Shown: positions 10,116 through 20,008, counted from the first letter of the stretch. The stretch is DNA of 64,000 nucleotides from Microbacterium saperdae (GCF_006716345.1 NZ_VFOX01000001.1:2542001-2606000), one strand, 5' to 3'. Notes: generated by a model from the letters alone, not told the origin. Made by a program: numbers and translations.

Positions 10116-11195
10116 CTACGCGCCTCCTCCGGTCGCGCGTCCCCCGAGCGCACGATCGTCACGCTGACCGGAGGCGTCATGACGCAGCTCCTTCGGCAGG
10201 GAGAACATCAGGTCCTCCTCAGCTGTCTTGACCTCTTCGACATCCCGGTATCCGGCGTCATCGAGGGCGTCGAGCACCTCGCGCACCAGCACCTCGGGCA
10301 CGGATGCCCCGCTGGTCACGCCCACCGTCTCGACACCGTCGAGCCACTCCTGCTGGACCTCTTCGGCGTAGTCGACGCGGTACGCCGCCTTCGCACCGTA
10401 CTCGAGCGCGACCTCGACCAGCCGCACGCTGTTCGAGGAGTTCGACGAGCCGACGACGATCACGAGATCTGCCGCAGCGGCGACCTTCTTGATCGCGACC
10501 TGACGGTTCTGGGTCGCGTAGCAGATGTCGTCGGACGGCGGATTGTGCAGTTCGGGGAAACGCGTCCGCAGACGGTTCACGGTCTCCATCGTCTCGTCGA
10601 CCGAGAGCGTCGTCTGGGAGAGCCACACGACCTTCGAGGGATCCTTCACCTGGACGGTGTCGGCCTCGTCGGGCGAGTTGACGATGGTGACGTGGTCGGG
10701 AGCCTCTCCTGCGGTGCCCTCGACCTCCTCGTGCCCTTCGTGGCCGATCAGGAGGATCTCGAAGTCGTCGCGGGCGAATCGCACGGCCTCGCGGTGCACC
10801 TTGGTGACCAGGGGACAGGTCGCGTCGATCGCGTGCAGACCGCGGTCGGATGCCGCGGTCACCACGGCCGGCGAGACGCCGTGGGCGCTGAAGACGACGT
10901 GCGCCCCTTCGGGGACCTCGTCGACCTCCTCGACGAAGATCGCGCCCTTCGCCTCGAGCTCGGTGACGACATGGATGTTGTGCACGATCTGCTTGCGCAC
11001 GTACACCGGCGCCCCGTAGCGCTCGAGTGCCTTCTCGACGGCCACCACGGCACGGTCCACACCGGCGCAGTATCCGCGGGGCGCGGCGAGCAGGACCCGC
11101 TTCTGTCCGACGACCGGGTTATCCTGAAGCCGCCCGGACGACGCACGCACTCGTGGGATGCGCGGGGCGGGGAGATGAACGACAGTCGAGGTCAC
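10116..11195 (-). CDS. ispH: 4-hydroxy-3-methylbut-2-enyl diphosphate reductase
   Basis: This is the last enzyme of the MEP isoprenoid pathway, making IPP and DMAPP from HMBPP with an iron-sulfur cluster. The three cluster cysteines are visible: C43 in [12 protein letters not shown]127 in DATCPLV and C225 in [11 protein letters not shown]. The SSNSSNS substrate-binding motif and the [10 protein letters not shown] block are intact. The N-terminus is about 30 residues longer than in E. coli, and the C-terminus has a low-complexity extension. The GTG start is six bases from TAGAAT. An IclR gene follows immediately. Confidence 0.96.
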   Translation of the reverse strand: MTSTVVHLPAPRIPRVRASSGRLQDNPVVGQKRVLLAAPRGYCAGVDRAVVAVEKALERYGAPVYVRKQIVHNIHVVTELEAKGAIFVEEVDEVPEGAHVVFSAHGVSPAVVTAASDRGLHAIDATCPLVTKVHREAVRFARDDFEILLIGHEGHEEVEGTAGEAPDHVTIVNSPDEADTVQVKDPSKVVWLSQTTLSVDETMETVNRLRTRFPELHNPPSDDICYATQNRQVAIKKVAAAADLVIVVGSSNSSNSVRLVEVALEYGAKAAYRVDYAEEVQQEWLDGVETVGVTSGASVPEVLVREVLDALDDAGYRDVEEVKTAEEDLMFSLPKELRHDASGQRDDRALGGRATGGGA

Positions 11196-11201
11196 GCTTC
11201 G

Positions 11202-11207
11202 ATTCTA
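11202..11207 (-). promoter_or_regulatory. -10 hexamer TAGAAT of ispH
   Basis: TAGAAT plus six bases plus GTG. The interval to the divergent xseA gene is about 100 bases. Confidence 0.55.
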
Positions 11208-11295
11208 CCGACGCTTCGCCTGGAAAGGCCTGGGCGTGCGTCCTCTCTCCCGGAAGCACCGACACGATGACCAGCGGCAGGAGAACAGGCAGCGC

Positions 11296-12573
11296 ATGAC
11301 AGTCTTCGAAGCCGCGCAGGGTGCGGGTGAGGCTCCCCCGGCCGATGCGGTCGCTCCTCGCGATTCCACGGCGGAGGCGCCCACCTCGGTCGCGCGCCTC
11401 AACGGCACGATCCGCGACTTCATCGCACGCTGGAACACGGTCTGGGTCGAGGGCGAGATCACCTCGTGGAACGTGCGCGGCGGCAACGTCTTCGCCCGGC
11501 TGAAGGACACGCAGTCCGACGCCCAGATCTCGATCCGCGTGTGGTCGAGCGTGCGGGGACGCATCCCGTCCGACCTCGGGGTCGGCGATCACGTCGTGGC
11601 CGCGGTCAAGGCGGACTACTTCGTCAAGGCCGGTGACTTCAGCTTCACCGTCTCGGCCATGAAGCACGTCGGACTGGGCGACCAGCTCGAGAGGCTCGAG
11701 AAGCTGCGCGCCCAGCTTCGTCAGGAGGGGCTGTTCGACCTCTCCCGCAAGCAGCGACTGCCTTTCCTTCCGCACGTCATCGGGCTGATCACCGGCGAGC
11801 GATCCGACGCGGAGAAGGACGTGCATCGCAACGCGGAGCTGCGCTGGCCCCAGGTGCGCTTCCGCACCGAGTACGCGGCGGTGCAGGGTGACCGCTGCGT
11901 CCCCGACACCCTGGCCGCCCTGGCCCTCCTGGATGCGGATCCCGAGGTCGACGTGATCATCATCGCCCGCGGTGGCGGCGACCCGCAGACCCTGCTCGGG
12001 TTCAGCGACGAACGCCTGGTGCGCGCCGTCGCCGCGGCATCCACCCCGATCGTGAGCGCGATCGGCCACGAGAACGACCACCCCCTGCTCGACGACGTGG
12101 CCGACCTGCGCGCCTCCACCCCGACGGACGCGGCGAAGCGCGTCGTCCCGGATGTGGGTGAGCAGCGTGCGCTGATCGCCCAGCTGCGGTCGCGATCGAC
12201 CACGCGCATCACGCAGCGGCTGTCGCACGACATCGCCCAGCTGGAGCAGCTGCGTTCGCGTCCCGTGCTGCGCTCTCCCGCTCCCATCATCGACGCCCGC
12301 GCCCAGGAGCTATGGCTCCTCCTCTCCCGAGGACGCGAGACGATCACCCGGCACCTCGACTCCGCCGGCCGCCGCACGAGCGAGCTGCGCGCGTCGTTGC
12401 GCGCGCTCTCCCCCGCGGCGACGCTGGCACGCGGCTACGCGATCGCGCACCTCGACGGCGGCGTGATCCTGCGCGATGCCGCGGAGGCGCCGGCCGGGAG
12501 CGCCCTGACGATCACACTCGACCGGGGATCCGTGGCCGCGCGCTCGGAGGGCGAGATCGCGGAGGAATCCTGA
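11296..12573 (+). CDS. xseA: exodeoxyribonuclease VII large subunit
   Basis: This is the catalytic subunit of the single-strand-specific exonuclease VII. From the ATG used here (AGGAGA upstream) it has 425 residues. It contains an N-terminal OB fold (VWVEGEITSWNVRGGNVFARLKD), the catalytic core with VIIIARGGGDPQTLLGFSDE and SAIGHENDHPLLDDVADLRASTPTDAA, and a helical C-terminal region with the RGYAIAHLDGGV motif. An in-frame ATG 60 bases upstream would add a poorly conserved stretch and is not preferred. The small subunit xseB follows after 61 bases. Confidence 0.95.
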   Translation: MTVFEAAQGAGEAPPADAVAPRDSTAEAPTSVARLNGTIRDFIARWNTVWVEGEITSWNVRGGNVFARLKDTQSDAQISIRVWSSVRGRIPSDLGVGDHVVAAVKADYFVKAGDFSFTVSAMKHVGLGDQLERLEKLRAQLRQEGLFDLSRKQRLPFLPHVIGLITGERSDAEKDVHRNAELRWPQVRFRTEYAAVQGDRCVPDTLAALALLDADPEVDVIIIARGGGDPQTLLGFSDERLVRAVAAASTPIVSAIGHENDHPLLDDVADLRASTPTDAAKRVVPDVGEQRALIAQLRSRSTTRITQRLSHDIAQLEQLRSRPVLRSPAPIIDARAQELWLLLSRGRETITRHLDSAGRRTSELRASLRALSPAATLARGYAIAHLDGGVILRDAAEAPAGSALTITLDRGSVAARSEGEIAEES

Positions 12574-12622
12574 ACCGCTGGCGCCCCGTCTTCCCGCCGC
12601 CGTCGCTGTCAGCTGCACGCCG

Positions 12623-12628
12623 TAGGAT
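12623..12628 (+). promoter_or_regulatory. -10 hexamer TAGGAT upstream of xseB
   Basis: TAGGAT plus six bases (GGAGGA) plus GTG. The same bases offer a Shine-Dalgarno-like sequence, so xseB may use its own start site, read-through from xseA, or both. Confidence 0.4.
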
Positions 12629-12634
12629 GGAGGA

Positions 12635-12865
12635 GTGAGCGCTCTGAACGACACCCCTGTGGAGACGCTGTCGTTCGAGGCAGCCCGTGACGAGTTGGTC
12701 AAGGTCGTCGCCGAACTCGAACAGGGAGCTCCGACGCTCGAGCAGTCCCTCGCCCTCTGGGAGCGCGGGGAGGCACTCGCTGCCCGCTGCGAGGAGTGGC
12801 TCCTGGGCGCGAAGCGCCGTCTCGACGCCGCCCGTGCCGCCGCATCCGACGAGGACGAGTCATGA
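12635..12865 (+). CDS. xseB: exodeoxyribonuclease VII small subunit
   Basis: This 76-residue protein is of typical XseB size, with the conserved helical pair [18 protein letters not shown] and [22 protein letters not shown]. It multimerises around XseA to form the active nuclease. The start is GTG and the end overlaps the DUF4245 gene by four bases (ATGA). This begins a chain of overlapping genes running to fumC. Confidence 0.94.
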   Translation: MSALNDTPVETLSFEAARDELVKVVAELEQGAPTLEQSLALWERGEALAARCEEWLLGAKRRLDAARAAASDEDES

Positions 12866-13506
12866 ACAAGCCGGCCCCGATCGTCGCCGAGCTCGGCCGT
12901 CCGGAGACGCCGGAGGAGACCGCAGCTCGCAAGGCCGCGTCCAGCAAGGCGTACCGTTCGAGCCAGACGATGCGGAGCCTGATCGCCGCACTGCTGGTCA
13001 CCGTCGCCGTCGTCGCCGTGATCATCTTCGCCGTGCCGCGCGGCGAGCCGACGACTGCCAAGAAGATCGACCTGGTGGGCATCGCCGCGAATGTCGAGTC
13101 GACCATGGACAGTCCGGTGATCGTTCCGGAGCTGGGCGATTTCTGGCGCGTCAATGCGGCGGGGCTCACCAGCGGCGCGACCGTCGTCTGGGACGTCACA
13201 CTCGCTCCCGCCGACCAGGATGAACGGGGCTACATCCGCGTCGCTCAGGCGTTCGATGCCGACTCGAGCTGGGCGCCGCAGCGGCTGAACGGCATCGCGC
13301 CCACGGACTCCGTCCGCATCGACGGCCTCGACTGGGACGTCTACCAGCCCGGCGGCGCCGGAGCGGAGCAGAACATCACCTATGCCATCGGCACACAGGC
13401 CGGCGACGACTACGTGCTGCTCTACGGCGCGCGGTCGGCAGCATCCACCGCCGAGCTCGCCGAGTCCCTCGTCCCGCAGATCCGCGCACTCTCGGAGGCA
13501 CAATGA
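12862..13506 (+). CDS. DUF4245 family membrane protein
   Basis: This 214-residue protein has a short cytoplasmic N-terminus, one membrane helix (about residues 40-58, [19 protein letters not shown]) and an extracytoplasmic domain containing [20 protein letters not shown], typical of actinobacterial DUF4245. The function is unknown. The ATG overlaps the xseB stop and the stop overlaps the carbonic anhydrase start (ATGA at both ends), so it is made from the same transcript. A longer frame starting inside xseB is not preferred. Confidence 0.85.
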   Translation: MNKPAPIVAELGRPETPEETAARKAASSKAYRSSQTMRSLIAALLVTVAVVAVIIFAVPRGEPTTAKKIDLVGIAANVESTMDSPVIVPELGDFWRVNAAGLTSGATVVWDVTLAPADQDERGYIRVAQAFDADSSWAPQRLNGIAPTDSVRIDGLDWDVYQPGGAGAEQNITYAIGTQAGDDYVLLYGARSAASTAELAESLVPQIRALSEAQ

Positions 13507-14162
13507 CGCACGAACTCACCCCGGCGGCCGCCTGGCAGCAGATGCAGGAGGGCAACCGACGGTTCGTCGCCGACGAGCCACGCCATCCCAACCAGGACGT
13601 CGCCCGCCGCAAGGACCTCGAGGCCGCGCAGAACCCGGTGGCGACGCTGTTCGGCTGCTCGGACTCGCGCCTGGCCGCTGAGATCATCTTCGACCTGGGC
13701 CTGGGTGACCTCTTCGTCGTGCGCAACGCCGGGCAGGTGATCGGCGAGTCGATCGTCGCGAGCCTGGAGTACGCCGTGGCGGTGCTCGAGGTCCCCCTGA
13801 TCGTCGTGCTCGCCCACGACTCCTGCGGTGCGGTGCGCGCAGCGATCGACGGCACCGCGATCGACGCGGTTCCGCTCCCTCCGCACATCTGGAAGCTCAT
13901 CTCCCCGATCGTTCCCGCCGCACGCAAGGTGCTGGCCGAGAACGGCGGCACCACGGTCGCCGAGATCGATGCCGAGCTCGTCGGCCAGGAGCACCTGCGC
14001 AACACCGTGGCCGATCTGCTCCAATCGTCCGAGCTGATCAGCAACGCCGTCGCCGAGGGCCGTCTCGGCATCGTCGGCGCCAACTACCGTCTGGCCGAGG
14101 GCACCGCCGTGCCCGTCATCACCGTGGGCATCGAGCCCGAATCTCAGGAGGCATCGGAATGA
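13503..14162 (+). CDS. beta-class carbonic anhydrase
   Basis: This 219-residue zinc enzyme interconverts CO2 and bicarbonate. The zinc ligands and the Asp/Arg dyad are visible: C52, D54 and R56 in CSDSR, with H105 and C108 in [18 protein letters not shown] is also conserved. It sits between DUF4245 and fumC with four-base overlaps on both sides. Bicarbonate supply for PEP carboxylase, encoded elsewhere in the window, is a plausible role, but that link is inference. Confidence 0.94.
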   Translation: MTHELTPAAAWQQMQEGNRRFVADEPRHPNQDVARRKDLEAAQNPVATLFGCSDSRLAAEIIFDLGLGDLFVVRNAGQVIGESIVASLEYAVAVLEVPLIVVLAHDSCGAVRAAIDGTAIDAVPLPPHIWKLISPIVPAARKVLAENGGTTVAEIDAELVGQEHLRNTVADLLQSSELISNAVAEGRLGIVGANYRLAEGTAVPVITVGIEPESQEASE

Positions 14163-15553
14163 CCGACAGCGAATACCGCATCGAGCACGACACCATGGGT
14201 GAAGTGCGCGTGCCCGTGAACGCGCTCTACGGAGCGCAGACGCAGCGCGCCGTGGAGAACTTCCCGATCTCGGGCAAGGGGCTGGAGTCAACGCAGATCG
14301 CCGCCCTCGCCCGCATCAAGAAGGCCGCTGCGCTCGCGAACAAGGAGCTCGGCACCCTCGACGGCGCCATCGCCGACGCGATCGCTCAGGCCGCCGATCT
14401 GGTCGCTTCCGGTGCCCACGACGGCGAGTTCCCGGTCGACACCTATCAGACCGGTTCCGGCACGTCCTCGAACATGAACATGAACGAGGTGCTGGCGACG
14501 CTGGCGACGCGCATCCTCGGTGCGAACGTGCACCCCAACGACCACGTGAACGCTTCGCAGTCGTCGAACGACGTGTTCCCGACCTCCGTGCACATCGCGG
14601 TCACCCAGGCCCTCATCGACACGCTCATCCCCGCGCTCGACCACCTCGCAGTGGCTCTCGAGGCGAAGGCGGAGCTGTGGAAGGACGCCGTGAAGTCGGG
14701 CCGCACCCACCTGATGGATGCCACCCCGGTGACCCTCGGCCAGGAGTTCGGCGGCTATGCCCGCCAGATCCGCCTCGGCATCGAGCGTGTGCAGTCCGCT
14801 CTCCCCCGCGTCGCCGAGGTCCCGCTGGGCGGCACCGCGGTCGGCACCGGGATCAACACGCCCCTGGGCTTCCCGCAGAAGGTCATCGCGCTGCTCGCCG
14901 CCGAGACCGAGCTGCCGATCACCGAGGCGAAGGACCACTTCGAGGCACAGGCGAACCGCGACGGCCTCGTCGAGGCTTCGGGCGCACTGCGGACGATCGC
15001 CGTGTCGCTGACGAAGATCAACAACGACCTGCGCTGGATGGGTTCCGGCCCCAACACGGGTCTGGGCGAGCTCCACATCCCCGACCTGCAGCCCGGATCC
15101 TCGATCATGCCCGGCAAGGTCAACCCTGTCGTGCCCGAGGCCGTCCTGATGGTGTGCGCCCGCGTGATCGGCAACGACGCCACCGTGGCCTGGGCCGGTG
15201 CCTCCGGTTCCTTCGAGCTGAACGTCGCCATCCCGGTGATGGGCACGGCCCTGCTGGAATCGATCCGTCTGCTCTCGAACGCCTCGCGCGTGCTCGCCGA
15301 CAAGACCATCGACGGCCTGCAGGCCAATGTCGAGCGTGCGGCCGCGTTCGCCGGCATGAGCCCGTCGATCGTGACGCCGCTGAACAAGCTGATCGGCTAC
15401 GAGGCCGCGGCGAAGATCGCGAAGCACTCCGTGGCCAAGGGCATCACGGTGCGCGATGCCGTGATCGACCTCGGCTACGTCGAGCGCGGCGACCTCACTC
15501 TCGAGCAGCTCGACGAGAAGCTCGACCTCCTGTCGATGACCCACCCCGGGTGA
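14159..15553 (+). CDS. fumC: class II fumarate hydratase
   Basis: This 464-residue enzyme hydrates fumarate to malate in the TCA cycle. The superfamily signature [11 protein letters not shown] is present, together with [15 protein letters not shown] and the [18 protein letters not shown] catalytic region. It ends the overlapping chain xseB-DUF4245-carbonic anhydrase-fumC and is followed by a strong terminator. The ATG overlaps the anhydrase stop, so translation is probably coupled. Confidence 0.97.
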   Translation: MTDSEYRIEHDTMGEVRVPVNALYGAQTQRAVENFPISGKGLESTQIAALARIKKAAALANKELGTLDGAIADAIAQAADLVASGAHDGEFPVDTYQTGSGTSSNMNMNEVLATLATRILGANVHPNDHVNASQSSNDVFPTSVHIAVTQALIDTLIPALDHLAVALEAKAELWKDAVKSGRTHLMDATPVTLGQEFGGYARQIRLGIERVQSALPRVAEVPLGGTAVGTGINTPLGFPQKVIALLAAETELPITEAKDHFEAQANRDGLVEASGALRTIAVSLTKINNDLRWMGSGPNTGLGELHIPDLQPGSSIMPGKVNPVVPEAVLMVCARVIGNDATVAWAGASGSFELNVAIPVMGTALLESIRLLSNASRVLADKTIDGLQANVERAAAFAGMSPSIVTPLNKLIGYEAAAKIAKHSVAKGITVRDAVIDLGYVERGDLTLEQLDEKLDLLSMTHPG

Positions 15554-15568
15554 TCCTCAGCGCATGAC

Positions 15569-15614
15569 ACGGCGGATGCCGCGGGGACTCGTTCCTCGCG
15601 GCATCCGCCGTTTT
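15569..15614 (+). terminator. rho-independent terminator of fumC
   Basis: ACGGCGGATGCCGCG (15569-15583) pairs with CGCGGCATCCGCCGT (15597-15611), a 15-bp stem, and the arm runs directly into TTTT. Confidence 0.9.
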
Positions 15615-15640
15615 CGTGCGCACCCTCCCGGACGCAGAAC

Positions 15641-15668
15641 AGCGGATACCGAGTTCAAGGCATCCGCT
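15641..15668 (-). terminator. probable terminator of phoH
   Basis: AGCGGATACC and GGCATCCGCT form a 10-bp stem with one wobble pair and an eight-base loop, just beyond the phoH stop. It lacks a long T-tract. Confidence 0.5.
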
Positions 15669-15684
15669 GCTCCGTTCTCCGTCG

Positions 15685-17070
15685 TCAGCTGAGCTCTCCG
15701 CCCTCCAGCAGCTCCGTGACGAGGGCCGCGATCGCCGAGCGCTCCGAGCGCATCAGCGTCACGTGTCCGAAGAGGTCGTGACCCTTGAGAGTCTCGATCA
15801 CGCTGGCGATGCCGTCGTGGCGGCCGACGCGCAGGTTGTCGCGCTGACCGACGTCATGGGTGAGGATCACCCGGGAGTTCTGCCCCATCCGGCTCAGCAC
15901 CGTCAGGAGCACGTTGCGCTCCAGCGACTGCGCCTCGTCCACGATCACGAAGGCGTCGTGCAGCGAGCGCCCACGGATGTGCGTGAGCGGGAGCACTTCG
16001 AGAAGCCCACGTTCGATCACCTCTTCGACCACGTTCCCCGAGACCACGGAGCCGAGAGTGTCGAAGACCGCCTGGCCCCACGGGCCCATCTTCTCGCCCT
16101 GGTCGCCGGGGAGGTAGCCGAGTTCTTGGCCGCCCACCGCGAAGAGCGGTCGGAACACGATGATCTTCTTCTGCTGCTGCCGCTCCAGCACCGCCTCCAG
16201 TCCGGCGCACAGCGCGAGCGCCGACTTTCCCGTGCCCGCACGCCCGCCGAGCGACACGATGCCGACCTCTTGGTCGAGGAGCAGGTCGATGGCGATCCGC
16301 TGTTCTGCGGAACGCCCGTGCATCCCGAAGATGTCACGGTCACCGCGGACCAGGCGGTACTCGCCGTCTCCTGTCACGCGTCCGAGTGCGGAGCCCCGTT
16401 CGGAGTGGATGATGAGTCCGGTGTTGATCGGGAGGCCGCGAGCATCCTCGCTGATCCCGACCTCGCTCTCGTAGAGGTCGCTGATGTCGTCGCCGGAGAG
16501 GTCGAGCGTGGTGATCCCGGTCCACCCCGAATCCACCGCCTGCTCCGCGAGGTACTCCTCCGCACGCAGCCCGAGAGAGGCCGCTTTGACACGCATCGGC
16601 AGATCCTTCGAGACGATCGTGACGTCCTGGCCGTCCTGGGCGAGGTGCATCGCGACGGAGAGGATGCGGGTGTCGTTGTCGCTGAGCCGGATGCCGGCGG
16701 GGAGGACAGAGGAGTCCGTGTTCGCGAGCTCGACGCGCAGCGTGCCGCCTTCGCCGACCTCCACAGGGAAGTCCAGCCTCCCGTGCTCGATGCGCAGGTC
16801 GTCAAGGTGCCGCAGCGCCTGCCGGGCGAAATAGCCGATCTCCGGGTCGTGGCGCTTGCCCTCGAGCTCCGAGATCACGACGACCGGGAGCACCACCGAA
16901 TGCTCGGCGAAGCGGAAGAACGCCTGCGGATCGCTCAACAGGACGGACGTGTCGAGCACATACGTCCGCAGAGCCTGGTCAGGGTCTGCGGAGGCTGCTC
17001 GCCTGGCCGTCGTCTTACGGGTGGACTGCTGCGCGGTGCTGGTGGACTGCTGCGCTGTACGTGAGGTCAC
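15685..17070 (-). CDS. PIN domain-PhoH fusion, predicted RNase/RNA-dependent ATPase
   Basis: This 461-residue protein has an N-terminal PIN nuclease domain ([19 protein letters not shown], residues about 35-170) fused to a PhoH ATPase with Walker [14 protein letters not shown] and Walker [12 protein letters not shown]. The same layout occurs in mycobacterial PhoH2 and Bacillus YlaK, where helicase and RNase activity have been reported. The first 25 residues are low-complexity, with TAQQST repeated. The GTG has GGGAGTGGG upstream. A 16-base inverted repeat lies just upstream of the gene. Confidence 0.92.
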   Translation of the reverse strand: MTSRTAQQSTSTAQQSTRKTTARRAASADPDQALRTYVLDTSVLLSDPQAFFRFAEHSVVLPVVVISELEGKRHDPEIGYFARQALRHLDDLRIEHGRLDFPVEVGEGGTLRVELANTDSSVLPAGIRLSDNDTRILSVAMHLAQDGQDVTIVSKDLPMRVKAASLGLRAEEYLAEQAVDSGWTGITTLDLSGDDISDLYESEVGISEDARGLPINTGLIIHSERGSALGRVTGDGEYRLVRGDRDIFGMHGRSAEQRIAIDLLLDQEVGIVSLGGRAGTGKSALALCAGLEAVLERQQQKKIIVFRPLFAVGGQELGYLPGDQGEKMGPWGQAVFDTLGSVVSGNVVEEVIERGLLEVLPLTHIRGRSLHDAFVIVDEAQSLERNVLLTVLSRMGQNSRVILTHDVGQRDNLRVGRHDGIASVIETLKGHDLFGHVTLMRSERSAIAALVTELLEGGELS

Positions 17071-17084
17071 GACCCACTCCCGAC

Positions 17085-17100
17085 CCGGGAGAATTCCCGG
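17085..17100. promoter_or_regulatory. inverted repeat CCGGGA-GAAT-TCCCGG upstream of phoH
   Basis: A perfect 6-4-6 inverted repeat lies 15-30 bases before the phoH start, in the predicted 5' leader or promoter. It may be an operator or an RNA hairpin; nothing identifies a ligand or regulator. Confidence 0.3.
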
Positions 17101-17230
17101 CTATTCGAACGAGTCGACCAGGGGCCACGAGTCGCTAACCTGAAGGCCGACCCGACCGGGCTCCTTGCCCGATGCCTAGAAGGTACGACCAGTCACCGAC
17201 ATATCCGTGCGTCGACACGCCAGCGATTCG

Positions 17231-18361
17231 TTACGCGCTGATGAACGTCTCGTTGCCGAATGCCGCCAATGCCTCGTCGAGGAGCGCGATGGTGCTCGGA
17301 TCGGTCCCGGCGTGCGGTGCGACACGCACGGATGCGCCGCGCGCCGTGACCACGACCCCGGCGTTCGCGAGCGCCGCGGCCAACCGGGCGGGCTCCTGCG
17401 GGGTCAGCCCCACGATCCCGGCGCGCCGCTCGCGCTCACGCGGTGAGGTGACCGTGATCCCGTGCCGATCCGCGATCTCCAGGATCGCATCGACCTGCTC
17501 TGCGAGCCGCTTCTCGATCTCCGCGACGCCGGCGTCGCGCACATCCCGCGCGCCGATCGCCAGACGTCCCGCGGCGAGGGTGTCCGCTCCGCTCAGGGTG
17601 TACGCGCGGGCGGACGCCGCCGGAGCAGGCAGTTCGTCGACGGCGAGACCGGCCCCCGCCGTGCCGGTGATCCCGCTCAGCACCGGGGTGATCCGCTCTC
17701 TGGCCCGCGGGGAGAACCAGGCGAATGCCGTGCCCCGTCCGGCGCGCAGCCACTTGTAGCCGTGTCCGACGACCACGTCGGCGGCGGAGTAGTCGACATC
17801 GATCATGCCGAAGGACTGCACGGCATCGACGATCAGCAGTCGATCGGGCCCGATGAGCTCACGCAGCGCGTCGAGGTCGGCGCGGAACCCGGTGCGGAAG
17901 TCGACGTGGCTCACGGCGAGGGCGGTGACGTCGTCATCCAGTGCCTCTGCGACCGCGTCGGCGGTGACACGACCGTCGTCGGGCGTGATCCAGCGCGGCA
18001 CCAGTGCACCGTGCGACGCGGCCCCCGCGCGCTCCAGGGTCAGGCTGACGCTGGGGAACTCCGCCGCGGACGCGACCACCGTGCCCGTCATCCCGTACAG
18101 CGCGTGCGCGAGTCCCTGCGTGGACGACGGCTGCAGAGTGACATCCGCCGCCTCTGCGCCGAGAAGCTCGGCGACGATCTCCTGGGCCTGCCCCAGACGC
18201 TCCCCCACCAGCGCGAGCGATGACGGTCGTCCGCTGCCGAGCAGGTCGGCATCCGCGAAGATCTCCTCGCGGACCGACGGCGAGAGCGGTCCGAACGCCG
18301 CCCAGTTCAGGTACCCGGGCTCACTGTCGAAAGTGTCGAGGTAGTCGTCGAAAGCGCTCAC
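17231..18361 (-). CDS. class V PLP-dependent aminotransferase / cysteine-desulfurase-like enzyme
   Basis: This 376-residue member of the class V aminotransferase fold has IVDAVQSFG as the Asp that contacts PLP and VVGHGYKWLRAGRGTAF carrying the Schiff-base lysine. It resembles the selenocysteine lyase/isopenicillin-epimerase-like group, whose substrates are poorly defined. No catalytic cysteine loop of IscS type is evident. The GTG six bases from CACAAT is chosen; an in-frame start 11 codons earlier is possible. No operon partner is clear, since the next gene on the strand starts upstream with its own promoter. Confidence 0.85.
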   Translation of the reverse strand: MSAFDDYLDTFDSEPGYLNWAAFGPLSPSVREEIFADADLLGSGRPSSLALVGERLGQAQEIVAELLGAEAADVTLQPSSTQGLAHALYGMTGTVVASAAEFPSVSLTLERAGAASHGALVPRWITPDDGRVTADAVAEALDDDVTALAVSHVDFRTGFRADLDALRELIGPDRLLIVDAVQSFGMIDVDYSAADVVVGHGYKWLRAGRGTAFAWFSPRARERITPVLSGITGTAGAGLAVDELPAPAASARAYTLSGADTLAAGRLAIGARDVRDAGVAEIEKRLAEQVDAILEIADRHGITVTSPRERERRAGIVGLTPQEPARLAAALANAGVVVTARGASVRVAPHAGTDPSTIALLDEALAAFGNETFISA

Positions 18362-18367
18362 CGCGTC

Positions 18368-18373
18368 ATTGTG
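18368..18373 (-). promoter_or_regulatory. -10-like hexamer CACAAT of the class V aminotransferase gene
   Basis: CACAAT plus six bases plus GTG, a one-base variant of the leaderless pattern. Confidence 0.4.
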
Positions 18374-18412
18374 ACACGTCGCCGCCCTCGCCACCGCCCC
18401 CGGTGTGACTGC

Positions 18413-19195
18413 TCAGCGCCCGAAGCGCCGATCGCGATCCGCGTAGTCTCTGATGGCGCGCAGGAAGTCGACCTGACGCAGGTCCGGTCCGAGTGCCTCG
18501 ACGAAGTAGAACTCGCTGTGGGCGCTCTGCCAGAGTAGGAAGTCGCTGAGCCGCTGCTCGCCGCTCGTGCGGATGACGAGATCGGGATCCGGCTGACCAC
18601 CGGTGTACAGATGCTCCCCGATCATCTCGGGTGTGAGGTGCGCCGCGAGGTCCTCCAGCGTGCCGCCGGACGCCTCGTGCGCGACGATGATGCTCCGCAC
18701 GGCGTCGACGATCTCGTTGCGTCCTCCGTAGCCCACCGCGAGGTTCACGTGCAGTCCGGTGTGCCCCTTGGTGCGCTCCTCCGCGTCGGAGAGGACGCGT
18801 GCCAGCTCGGGCGGAAGGATGTCGGCGCGTCCCACATGCTGGACGCGCCAGTTCCCCTCGCGCGAGAGCGCCTCGGCCAGCTCCGCGATGATCTCGATCA
18901 GATCGGCCAGTTCTGCGGAGTCGCGTTTGCGCAGATTGTCGCTCGAGAGCAGGTACAGCGAGACGACGCGGACGCCGAGCTCGTCGCACCATCCGAGGAA
19001 CTCGTGCATCTTGGCTGCACCAGCCCTATGCCCCTCTGCGGGCGTGGTGTAGCCGAGCTGTCGGGCCCACCGACGGTTGCCGTCGATCATCATGGCGACG
19101 TGGTGCGGTACGGAGGCGGAATCCAGCTGGCGGCGCAGCCGATTGCTGTAGAGCCGATACAGCGGCCCTCGCCCCTGGCTCTCGCGTGAAATCAC
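18413..19195 (-). CDS. uppS: cis-prenyltransferase (polyprenyl diphosphate synthase, UppS family)
   Basis: This 260-residue enzyme condenses IPP onto an allylic diphosphate in cis. The catalytic Asp38 is in MMIDGNRRWAR. Other family blocks are GHRAGAAKMHEFLGWC, SSDNLRKR, NLAVGYGGRNEIVDA and the C-terminal DLVIRTSGEQRLSDFLLWQSAHSEFYF (given here in part: RTSGEQRLSDF, QSAHSEFYF). Actinobacteria often have two paralogues, one making a short (Z)-farnesyl product. The sequence alone does not decide which this is. The GTG lies six bases from TAGCGT. Confidence 0.9.
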   Translation of the reverse strand: MISRESQGRGPLYRLYSNRLRRQLDSASVPHHVAMMIDGNRRWARQLGYTTPAEGHRAGAAKMHEFLGWCDELGVRVVSLYLLSSDNLRKRDSAELADLIEIIAELAEALSREGNWRVQHVGRADILPPELARVLSDAEERTKGHTGLHVNLAVGYGGRNEIVDAVRSIIVAHEASGGTLEDLAAHLTPEMIGEHLYTGGQPDPDLVIRTSGEQRLSDFLLWQSAHSEFYFVEALGPDLRQVDFLRAIRDYADRDRRFGR

Positions 19196-19201
19196 CTCCC
19201 T

Positions 19202-19207
19202 ACGCTA
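19202..19207 (-). promoter_or_regulatory. -10 hexamer TAGCGT of uppS
   Basis: TAGCGT plus six bases plus GTG, leaderless arrangement. It is divergent from the hemolysin III-like gene. Confidence 0.55.
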
Positions 19208-19264
19208 CCGTGCCCGCCCCCGGGAAGCTGAGGATATGTACGGCCGCGGGCATGCGGGCCCGCC

Positions 19265-19270
19265 TAGAGT
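19265..19270 (+). promoter_or_regulatory. -10 hexamer TAGAGT of the hemolysin III-like gene
   Basis: TAGAGT plus six bases plus GTG, leaderless arrangement. Confidence 0.55.
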
Positions 19271-19276
19271 GAGGCT

Positions 19277-20008
19277 GTGAGCACACCCGAATCCGCCGGC
19301 GCTGATCTTCCCCAGCTGCCGCTCCTCGATGCTGCGGCCGCCGATGAATCGGCGGCGGAGATCCGCCCGACCTGGCGGGGATGGATCCATGCGGGCACCT
19401 TCCCGGTCGCCATCGTCGCCGGCATCGTGCTGATCATCGTCGCCCAGGGCGGTGCGGCGAAGTGGTCGGCCGCCGTGTTCATGGCGAGTTCGCTGCTCCT
19501 CTTCGGCAACTCCGCCCTGTACCACCGCTTCGACTGGAAGCCCCGCGTCAAACTGATCCTGAAGCGGATCGATCACGCCAACATCTTCCTGCTGATCGCC
19601 GGAACCTACACACCGCTCGCCACGCTGGCCCTTCCCCCGGAGAAGGGCACGCTGCTGTTGAGTCTCGTCTGGGGCGGCACCGTTGTCGGGATCCTGTTCC
19701 GCGTCTTCTGGATCCACGCCCCGCGGTGGCTCTACGTGGCCCTCTACCTGCTCATGGGGTGGGCTGCCGTGATGTTCATGGCCGACCTGTTCGCGGCCAA
19801 TGTCGCCATGATGATCCTCGTGATCGTCGGCGGACTGCTCTACACCGGTGGCGCCATCGTCTACGCGCTCAAGAAGCCCAATCCGTGGCCGGGCCACTTC
19901 GGCTTCCACGAGATCTTCCACGTCTGCACGGTCCTGGCGTTCCTCTGCCACTGGACCGCGTGCCTGCTCATCGCGCTCGAGCCGCTGTCCCCCTCACTGG
20001 GGGCATGA
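19277..20008 (+). CDS. trhA: hemolysin III / TrhA family membrane protein
   Basis: This 243-residue protein has about seven hydrophobic segments and the PAQR-like conserved residues: NSALYHRFDW in the second segment and HEIFHVCTVLAFLCHW near the end, with histidines that bind metal in the wider superfamily. TrhA-type proteins are membrane homeostasis factors. The hemolysin name is historical and there is no toxin signature. The N-terminal 35 residues are polar and Ala/Asp-rich. Expressed alone, divergent from uppS. Confidence 0.88.
   Translation: MSTPESAGADLPQLPLLDAAAADESAAEIRPTWRGWIHAGTFPVAIVAGIVLIIVAQGGAAKWSAAVFMASSLLLFGNSALYHRFDWKPRVKLILKRIDHANIFLLIAGTYTPLATLALPPEKGTLLLSLVWGGTVVGILFRVFWIHAPRWLYVALYLLMGWAAVMFMADLFAANVAMMILVIVGGLLYTGGAIVYALKKPNPWPGHFGFHEIFHVCTVLAFLCHWTACLLIALEPLSPSLGA

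Noticed and set aside
19277..20008. Toxin (hemolysin) gene
   Set aside because: Hemolysin III/TrhA proteins are PAQR-like membrane proteins; the name is historical.
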